Shown piece by piece: positions 58,716 through 64,000 of a stretch of 64,000 nucleotides of DNA; positions within the stretch are counted from its first letter, which is position 1, and every line of letters starts with the position of its first letter. A program made the translations under genes and the position numbers. Origin of the DNA: Croceimicrobium sp963974215 (lineage in GTDB: Bacteria; Bacteroidota; Bacteroidia; Flavobacteriales; Schleiferiaceae). The notes under the pieces are model-generated. The model ran no database searches. It saw only the letters and a program-made list of their open reading frames with translations, and was not told the DNA's origin. Where the stretch lies: assembly GCA_963974215.1 (NCBI GenBank), contig CAXBBL010000002.1, positions 248,001 through 312,000 on the forward strand. The letters are read 5' to 3'.

Positions 58716-58730
58716 TTAAAAATTAAAACT

Positions 58731-59225
58731 ATGAAAACACTAATCTTACTTTTAGCCATTAGTCTTCAACTAAGCGCCCAAAGCAAAATAGTGGAAGATT
58801 TAGGATGGATGATTGGCAAATGGCAAGGTGCAGCGAGCAATACGCAACCTGGAAATAAACAGACGGAATTTAGCCAACAAGAACACATTCGCTGGGGTGC
58901 TGGCCAAACTGTTTTAGTGGTAGATGGCATTGGTACCGACCCGAAGAGTCAAGAAGTACTTTTCCACGCCACAGGGCTACTATATTACTCTACCGAAAGT
59001 GAGTCTTATAAATTACACAGCTTCACTAAAGATAATCGCAGCATTGTTGCCGACTTTAAAATACTCGGCGATAAAAAAGCCGAATGGTCTTTTTCTGTAC
59101 CCACCGGAACCATTATTTATAAAATAGATGCGGAAGATGGTGTCTGGAAAGAGAAAGGCTATTTTCAGCCTAAAGACAGCGATGCTATGTATCCTTTTTT
59201 CGAAATGAACCTTTCCAAAATATAA
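58731..59225 (+). CDS. secreted DUF6265/DUF1579-like protein
   Basis: The 164-residue protein has signal peptide MKTLILLLAISLQLSAQ. LGWMIGKWQGAAS and the beta-rich remainder (lipocalin-like strands, WSFSVPTGTIIYKIDAEDGV) resemble small secreted proteins of the DUF6265 or DUF1579 kind with unknown role. The ATG at 58731 follows the consensus promoter; an earlier TTG frame start at 58713 would lie in the -7 box. It is the first gene of an operon with a membrane protein and a winged-helix regulator. Confidence 0.75.
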   Translation: MKTLILLLAISLQLSAQSKIVEDLGWMIGKWQGAASNTQPGNKQTEFSQQEHIRWGAGQTVLVVDGIGTDPKSQEVLFHATGLLYYSTESESYKLHSFTKDNRSIVADFKILGDKKAEWSFSVPTGTIIYKIDAEDGVWKEKGYFQPKDSDAMYPFFEMNLSKI

Positions 59226-59231
59226 AGTCCT

Positions 59232-59807
59232 ATGAATACCGCAGAAGAACAGTTACAATTAATCGAGCGCATGATTAAACAGTCGCAGCAAAAAATAAGC
59301 GACAATGGACAATTTTACCTTTTATGGGGCTGGGTTGCGCTGGCCGCCAGCTTAATTCACTTTAGCTTGCTGCGCTTTACCGACTTTAGTATGCCCTATT
59401 TGGTTTGGATAATTTTAATGCCTCTTTCAGGAATTGTCTCCTCAATTATGGGTCGCAGACAAAGCAAACAAGCCGAGCGCACGCTTTACAGCGATAAAGT
59501 GATGCCTTATTTGTGGGCAGGCTGCACCATTAGCATGCTAATTTTAATCGTATTGGGTTATAAAATAACTTGGAACATTGTTTACCCGCTATTGCTAATC
59601 ATTTGGGCAATAGGACTTTTCAGCTCAGGGGCCTTAATCCGCTTTAAACCTTTATTGTATGCGGCTGCTTTAAATTGGATCTTAGCTATTTTTGCCTTCT
59701 TTGTCGCTTTTGATATCCAATTATTATTAATCGCTTGCTCCATGCTTTTCTCCTATTTAGTGCCCGGATACATGCTGCAAGCCCAAGCGCGCCGCGATGC
59801 TGCCTAA
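59232..59807 (+). CDS. integral membrane protein
   Basis: The 191-residue protein has a charged N-terminal helix (EEQLQLIERMIKQSQQKISD) and five to six membrane segments. The start MNTAEEQLQLIERM...NGQFYLLWGW resembles a group of Bacteroidota membrane proteins I recall beside small winged-helix regulators. The next gene is such a regulator and overlaps by 11 bases. Function is unknown; it may be part of a small signalling pair. Confidence 0.78.
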   Translation: MNTAEEQLQLIERMIKQSQQKISDNGQFYLLWGWVALAASLIHFSLLRFTDFSMPYLVWIILMPLSGIVSSIMGRRQSKQAERTLYSDKVMPYLWAGCTISMLILIVLGYKITWNIVYPLLLIIWAIGLFSSGALIRFKPLLYAAALNWILAIFAFFVAFDIQLLLIACSMLFSYLVPGYMLQAQARRDAA

Positions 59808-60087
59808 CTTAAACCCACTTTTACATAATCAACTACGCTTAAGCATTGTCTCCCTTTTAATTGGTCTTGAAAAAGCAGATTTCACTTTCCTGCTCAAGGA
59901 AACGGGAGCTAGTAAAGGCAACCTCAGCGTGCAAATCAACAAGCTAAAGGAAGCAGAATACATTACCGTAAACAAGAGCTTCATGAATAACTATCCTAAA
60001 ACCGAATGCGCCCTCAGCCCAAAAGGCATCAAAGCTTTTGAGGAATATGTGGCAGGGATTAAGAAGTATATTGATCCGAATCCATAA
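59797..60087 (+). CDS. small winged-helix transcriptional regulator
   Basis: This compact wHTH protein of 96 residues has helices LNPLLHNQLRLSIVSLLIGL and FTFLLKETGASKGNLSVQIN (recognition helix) and a wing (YITVNKSFMNNYPKTECALS). Its shape matches the 'winged helix DNA-binding domain' family of ArsR/MarR-like regulators. It overlaps the membrane-protein gene by 11 bases and ends at a strong terminator. It may control its own operon, but no operator is evident. Confidence 0.85.
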   Translation: MLPNLNPLLHNQLRLSIVSLLIGLEKADFTFLLKETGASKGNLSVQINKLKEAEYITVNKSFMNNYPKTECALSPKGIKAFEEYVAGIKKYIDPNP

Positions 60088-60118
60088 AAAAATCCCCTTA
60101 GCTAAAACTAAGGGGATT
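60086..60118 (-). terminator. terminator after fumC
   Basis: The perfect 11-bp stem AATCCCCTTAG/CTAAGGGGATT is followed on the minus strand by an uninterrupted T run. It also lies at the end of the convergent regulator gene. Confidence 0.88.
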
Positions 60119-60140
60119 CCATTTTTATCCTAATCGCTTC

Positions 60141-61532
60141 TTAACGACCAATCATATCTTCAGGTCTAACCCAAGCGTCGAATTCCTCGGCAGTGGTATA
60201 TCCCAAATTAATCGATTCCTCTTTTAAGGTGGTACCGTTTTCATAAGCGGTCTTAGCAATTTTAGCCGCTTTTTCGTAACCAATCTTGGTATTCAAAGCG
60301 GTAACCAGCATCAAAGAATTGTCTACGTGCTTCTTAATCACCTCGTAATTGGGCTCAATACCAATAGCACAATGCTCATCAAAACTCACACAAGCATCAC
60401 CAATTAATTGCGCCGATTCCAAGACCGCTCTCGCCATAACGGGTTTAAATACATTCAACTCGTAATGACCCGTTGCGCCACCCATGGTAACCGTGGTATC
60501 ATTACCCATAACCTGGGCACAAACCATGGTCATTGCTTCCGCTTGGGTAGGATTTACTTTACCGGGCATAATAGAAGAACCGGGCTCATTAGCAGGAATT
60601 AAAATCTCTCCAATACCCGCGCGTGGACCGCTGGCTAAAAGACGAATATCATTGGCGATTTTCATCAAGCTTACCGACAATTGCTTTAAAGCACCGTGGC
60701 TTTCCACTAAGGCATCATGCGCCGCCAAAGCTTCAAATTTATTTTCAGCCGTACGGAAAGGTAAACCAGTAAAGTCGGCAATTTTCGTCGCTACTAATTC
60801 CGAATATCCCTTAGGCGTGTTAATGCCCGTGCCTACCGCCGTTCCGCCTAGAGCGATTTCCGACAAGTGATCTAACGTATTGTTAAGTGCTTTTAAGCCG
60901 TGGTTTAATTGCGATACATAACCGCTAAACTCCTGACCTAAAGTTAAAGGCGTCGCATCCATTAAATGCGTGCGACCAATTTTCACCACATTGTCAAATT
61001 TCTTCGACTTTGCCGTTAAGGTGTCTCGCAATTGCTCTACGCCCGGAATGGTTACTTCCACAATTTTCTTGTAGATGGCAATGTGCATTCCTGTTGGAAA
61101 AGTATCGTTAGATGATTGTGATTTATTCACATCATCATTGGGGTGGATAAAGCGTTCGCCTTCTCCTAATTTATTGCCTTTAATAACGTGAGCGCGGTTT
61201 GAAACCACTTCGTTCACGTTCATATTACTCTGCGTACCTGAACCCGTTTGCCACACCACCAAAGGAAATTGGTCATCGTGCTGTCCTGCTAAAATCTCCT
61301 CACAAACCTGCGAAATAAGATCGCGCTTCTCCGTGCTTAAAACGCCCAAATCTGCATTAGCATGCGCCGCGGCTTTTTTCAAATAAGCAAAACCATAAAC
61401 GATATCTAAAGGCATACTCGCCGCTGGACCAATTTTAAAGTTGTTGCGACTGCGCTCGGTTTGCGCACCCCAGTACTTATCGGCAGGCACTTGCACCTCG
61501 CCCATGGTGTCCTTTTCAATTCTGAAACTCAT
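60141..61532 (-). CDS. fumC: class II fumarate hydratase
   Basis: This is fumarase of the TCA cycle, converting fumarate to malate. Its 463 residues include WQTGSGTQSNMNVNEVVSNR, HPNDDVNKSQSSNDTFPTGM, GRTHLMDATPLTLGQEFSG and the fumarase/aspartase signature GSSIMPGKVNPTQAE (about residue 317). These identify class II iron-free FumC with little doubt. It follows a small membrane-protein gene by 17 bases and shares its promoter. Confidence 0.97.
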   Translation of the reverse strand: MSFRIEKDTMGEVQVPADKYWGAQTERSRNNFKIGPAASMPLDIVYGFAYLKKAAAHANADLGVLSTEKRDLISQVCEEILAGQHDDQFPLVVWQTGSGTQSNMNVNEVVSNRAHVIKGNKLGEGERFIHPNDDVNKSQSSNDTFPTGMHIAIYKKIVEVTIPGVEQLRDTLTAKSKKFDNVVKIGRTHLMDATPLTLGQEFSGYVSQLNHGLKALNNTLDHLSEIALGGTAVGTGINTPKGYSELVATKIADFTGLPFRTAENKFEALAAHDALVESHGALKQLSVSLMKIANDIRLLASGPRAGIGEILIPANEPGSSIMPGKVNPTQAEAMTMVCAQVMGNDTTVTMGGATGHYELNVFKPVMARAVLESAQLIGDACVSFDEHCAIGIEPNYEVIKKHVDNSLMLVTALNTKIGYEKAAKIAKTAYENGTTLKEESINLGYTTAEEFDAWVRPEDMIGR

Positions 61533-61549
61533 ATTATCTGTATTTGTTA

Positions 61550-61858
61550 TTAGAGGATAAGGGCGGTAATCGTTACAATTACCAGCACCAAATAGAGGAC
61601 AAAAATACCCCCATATCTCGTGGCGCTCAAATTTTTAGCGAAAAAATATAAAGCGATTGCACCCAAGCCAATGAAAGCCGAAAGCAAAGTGAAGGCACGT
61701 GGCCAATCTAAAGCGCTCTCACCATTTAGGCCCGCCACGCTTTCGCTGTAGCTCATAAAACTTTGTAAAATCGGCCAGCTATCAAAGCGCAAAGCCAGTA
61801 GTAAAAAGGCACCCGAACAAATCAGGGCGCTGAAAGTCAAAAATTTTCGAAAATTCAT
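61550..61858 (-). CDS. small membrane protein upstream of fumC
   Basis: The 102-residue protein has three membrane segments (ALICSGAFLLLAL, LLSAFIGLGAIALYFF and LYLVLVIVTITALIL). No family recognised. The gap of 17 bases to fumC suggests an operon. A TATTTTTG box (61921-61914 on the minus strand) lies 55 bases upstream. Confidence 0.7.
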   Translation of the reverse strand: MNFRKFLTFSALICSGAFLLLALRFDSWPILQSFMSYSESVAGLNGESALDWPRAFTLLSAFIGLGAIALYFFAKNLSATRYGGIFVLYLVLVIVTITALIL

Positions 61859-61899
61859 AAGCTTTTTTAAAATGCCTTTCGCTAAAAAAGAAAATGCTG

Positions 61900-61921
61900 T
61901 ACTTTAGCAGCCACAAAAATA
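61900..61921. promoter_or_regulatory. back-to-back divergent -7 boxes
   Basis: TACTTTAG (61900-61907, plus) serves the 61928 gene and TATTTTTG (61921-61914, minus) serves the 61858-fumC unit. The two boxes are separated by 6 bases and point away from each other, so transcription in one direction would hinder the other. Confidence 0.4.
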
Positions 61922-61927
61922 AATCTA

Positions 61928-62101
61928 ATGTTTACGAAGGTACTCGGCTTTTTCATCTTTTTGTTCATTTTCTTAATGGGCTTCAGCATGCTATTATTCC
62001 TCGGCTTGTTCGTAGGATATTGGTTAACCCTTTTAGGTATCGAATCATTAAGCCCTAAATTAGCCTATAAGCTAATCGGCCACAAAGAAGATGAGGCCTA
62101 A
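61928..62101 (+). CDS. 57-residue membrane protein
   Basis: The frame MFTKVLGFFIFLFIFLMGFS... encodes one long or two short hydrophobic segments (about residues 6-36) and a polar tail ending GHKEDEA. It has a -7 box 20 bases upstream and a terminator about 25 bases downstream, so it looks like a complete small gene. Family unknown. Confidence 0.6.
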   Translation: MFTKVLGFFIFLFIFLMGFSMLLFLGLFVGYWLTLLGIESLSPKLAYKLIGHKEDEA

Positions 62102-62124
62102 ACCTCCGCACATAAATATTTCAC

Positions 62125-62154
62125 AAAGCTAGCCTTAGGGTTAGCTTTTTTTTT
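62125..62154 (+). terminator. terminator after the 57-residue protein gene
   Basis: AAAGCTAGCC pairs with GGTTAGCTTT (one G-T), followed by a T run. Confidence 0.8.
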
Positions 62155-62196
62155 GGCTGCCTACGCTCTTTCCCTTCAATTTTTGCCATAAACCCT

Positions 62197-62731
62197 GCTG
62201 CCCTCCTTGCGTCACCGACATGTTCCTATTAAACGGAAACATCAACCTTAACGAAAACCGATCTGTTACCAGCCGCTTAATCTGTGTCTATCCGCGTTTC
62301 AGAAAACCACAAGAGAACCTTTCAAAAAATGAGATCATCCACCCTAACGAAATCAGCTCCGTGACCCTCTGTGCCTCCTCTGCGCACCGTGGCAAAAACA
62401 CACATTACGTTTTTAAATTCCGGGGCATCGAGAGCCTCCGCCAACTACCTTTTTGTTTTTTCCGCTGCCTTCCCCACGTCACCGACACGTTCCTATTAAA
62501 CGGAAACATCAACCTTAACGAAAACCGATCTGTTACCAGCCGCTTAATCTGTGTCTATCCGCGTTTCAGAAAACCACAAGAGAACCTTTCAAAAAAATGA
62601 CATCATCCACCCTAACGAAATCAGCTCCATGACCCTCTGTGCCTCCTCTGCACACTCCATGGCAAAAACACACATTACGCTTTTAAATTCCGGGGCTGCG
62701 ACAGCCTGAGTCACCTACTTTTTCGTTTCTT
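62197..62731. repeat. two tandem copies of a 267-bp non-coding repeat
   Basis: Copy 1 (62197-62463) and copy 2 (from 62464) are nearly identical for most of their length, offset by exactly 267 bases. Shared phrases include TTCCTATTAAACGGAAACAT and GTGTCTATCCGCGTTTCAGA. The plus strand is open through part of the repeat, but the frame is repeated too and has no protein-like character. The copies diverge near their 3' ends. No gene was seen between 62102 and 62841. Confidence 0.8.
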
Positions 62732-62841
62732 CCTCCGCATTCGCTGCGTTCCATTTCCAAGCTCTAACTTCCATGCAAACCAAAAAATAAAACCAAGATT
62801 GTTTAAATAAAATTACTTTTACTTCTTAAAATCAAATTAGC

Positions 62842-63531
62842 GTGAAAAACCTTAAAAATCTTTTAGTCTTTTCCTTCTTTCTCATTTTGTCTCTTTCACT
62901 GAAAGCGCAAACTATAAACTTCATGGGCGGCATTAGCTCCACCAGCGCAGCCTCTACAGGCGATAGTATTAATAATAGCGGTTTAAGTGCTGTTTTGGGT
63001 TATCACTTTGGGGCTAGTGTAGATATTAAAATTAACAAATACCTGACTTTTCAGCCCGGCATAACTTATCAAACTAAAGGCAGTAAATACAATTTCAGCG
63101 TGAATCCCACCGGTAACTTTTTCGGTCCGCGTGCCGCCATAAGCACCAACATTAACGCTACCTTCCTCGATATTCCCCTAAATATGATGGCACATTACGA
63201 CTTCAATAAAAACGTATCTGTATTTGCCACTGCCGGCCCTTATATTGGCTACGGACTAAAAGGTAATATTGCCACCCGAATTTCCTTTTTAGGAACAGTT
63301 ATTCCTGTGGATCAAGAAATTGAATGGGGTGATGATTTGGAACGAATCGATTATGGTCTTGGCTTCGGCGGAGGCCTAAAATACCGCAACTTTAGTTTGG
63401 CCGCCACCTACGATTTAGGTCTAGCCAATCTCGTAGTAGACGGTAAAGAAAATAACTCCCTGCAAAACCGTATATTTAGAATTAGCTTAGGCTATTCTTT
63501 AGATCTATCCATCATCAAGAAACTTTTTTGA
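62842..63531 (+). CDS. PorT-family outer-membrane beta-barrel protein
   Basis: The 229-residue protein starts at GTG 62842, with signal peptide MKNLKNLLVFSFFLILSLSL KA. Strands such as YHFGASVDIKINKYLTFQPG, TYQTKGSKYNFSV, TFLDIPLNMMAHYDFNKNVS and FATAGPYIGYGLKG are typical of PorT/OMP_b-brl_2 barrels. A -7-like box TACTTTTA lies at 62814-62821. The next gene is a paralogue; they are probably a duplicated pair. Function unknown. Confidence 0.82.
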   Translation: MKNLKNLLVFSFFLILSLSLKAQTINFMGGISSTSAASTGDSINNSGLSAVLGYHFGASVDIKINKYLTFQPGITYQTKGSKYNFSVNPTGNFFGPRAAISTNINATFLDIPLNMMAHYDFNKNVSVFATAGPYIGYGLKGNIATRISFLGTVIPVDQEIEWGDDLERIDYGLGFGGGLKYRNFSLAATYDLGLANLVVDGKENNSLQNRIFRISLGYSLDLSIIKKLF

Positions 63532-63585
63532 TTTCACTTATCTCTATAAAGGAGATTTTCAATAAACCAAACCAACTGACAACAA

Positions 63586-64000
63586 ATGAAAAATTCAACC
63601 CTGCTTTTAGCCTTTTTTTTAATTATAGCCTTATCGCCACAACTGAAAGCCCAAGAGTTAAACTTCATAGTTGGTTACAACTCTAGTTCCTTGGCACTGC
63701 AAGGCGATAGTGTTCAGACTGATGGAATTAAAAGTAGACCTGGCTTTCATATTGGCGCTAGTGTAAACATTAAAATTAATGACTATCTAGACTTTCAACC
63801 CGGACTCACTTTTCAAAGTAAAGGCGTTGAATCCGAAGTTAGTTTTTTTGGTATTAGCCAAAAGTCTTCCATAAGTTTATACTACTTAGACATTCCCTTA
63901 AACTTGGTTGGAAAATATGACATTAACAAGCAGTTAAGCGCCTATCTATCTGCTGGACCTTATGTTGGCATTGGACTTAGTGGCGAGGTGGATTTTGAGG
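63586..64000 (+). CDS. PorT-family outer-membrane beta-barrel protein, 3' end outside window
   Basis: From ATG 63586 the frame is open to the window edge (138 residues). Signal peptide MKNSTLLLAFFLIIALSPQL KA; GFHIGASVNIKINDYLDFQP, LTFQSKGVESEV, LDIPLNLVGKYDINKQL and SAGPYVGIGLSGEVDF align with the preceding gene. It is a tandem paralogue, 54 bases downstream and probably in the same transcript. The rest of the barrel lies beyond the window. Confidence 0.82.
   Translation, partial: MKNSTLLLAFFLIIALSPQLKAQELNFIVGYNSSSLALQGDSVQTDGIKSRPGFHIGASVNIKINDYLDFQPGLTFQSKGVESEVSFFGISQKSSISLYYLDIPLNLVGKYDINKQLSAYLSAGPYVGIGLSGEVDFE

Noticed and set aside
62220..62600. 126-codon plus-strand open frame across the tandem repeat
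   Set aside because: The frame exists because the 267-bp repeat is copied in frame; the protein contains the same stretch twice, lacks protein-like composition and has no upstream signal.
1..64000. tRNA, rRNA or CRISPR arrays
   Set aside because: Reading both strands gave no convincing cloverleaf, rRNA stretch or regularly spaced repeat-spacer pattern; a covariance-model search would be decisive.

Overview
The window looks like a chromosomal segment of a Bacteroidota member, most likely an aerobic Flavobacteriales-type organism. The signs are several proteins with C-terminal type IX secretion (T9SS) sorting domains, outer-membrane beta-barrel proteins of the PorT and OprP kind, start regions without Shine-Dalgarno sequences, and many -7 boxes of the Bacteroidota form TAnnTTTG. 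No rRNA, tRNA, CRISPR array or intact insertion sequence was seen. Several genes start at TTG or GTG.

Layout. 1-3.4 kb: an M1 aminopeptidase (cut by the window edge), a collagen-like lipoprotein and recG. 3.7-12.7 kb: a surface-glycan locus with an ABC exporter (Wzm/Wzt type), two sulfotransferases, two GT2 glycosyltransferases, an O-antigen ligase and a VTT-family membrane protein. 12.7-22.6 kb: a class III aminotransferase, a large T9SS cargo protein, an FAD-linked oxidase, a DPP4-type peptidase, a POT peptide transporter and Dps. 22.6-25.8 kb: a thioesterase and a probable copper module (MbnP, MbnH-like di-haem protein, small CxGxC protein). 25.9-37 kb: an acetate/propionate module with acs, a prpE-like gene, a receiver protein, a symporter-fused histidine kinase, a small membrane protein, an acetate-type symporter with its DUF4212 partner, a porin, and an orphan IS1 InsA-like DNA-binding protein. 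37-52 kb: beta-oxidation genes (acyl-CoA dehydrogenase, thiolase, trifunctional-type HAD/ECH protein, MarR regulator), between which lies an ECF sigma / membrane-spanning anti-sigma pair next to four tandem PKD-T9SS surface proteins. 52-61.5 kb: gapN, acyl-CoA ligase, a GT92-like transferase, an amidohydrolase, a small membrane protein/regulator pair and fumC. 62-64 kb: a 267-bp tandem repeat and two PorT-like barrel genes.

How the genes may work together. The acetate module combines an outer-membrane entry pore, inner-membrane uptake, sensing by a symporter-kinase and activation by two acyl-CoA synthetases. The two beta-oxidation transcription units share a TATGCATGCATA palindrome next to their promoters, most simply read as the site of the local MarR protein. 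Three of the four PKD-T9SS genes share an ECF-like promoter (TGTCCC, 17 bases, CGTATA). The ECF sigma gene lies directly downstream of the array and overlaps a gene for an anti-sigma protein with an inner-membrane segment and a predicted outer-membrane barrel, which suggests a self-contained envelope-sensing surface-display system.

Non-coding items of note are a 31-bp repeat family with one complete inverted-repeat element (53925-54188), a 19-bp tandem repeat over the promoter of the InsA-like gene, a long inverted repeat in the porin leader, palindromes flanking a four-helix-bundle gene, and apparently leaderless promoters.
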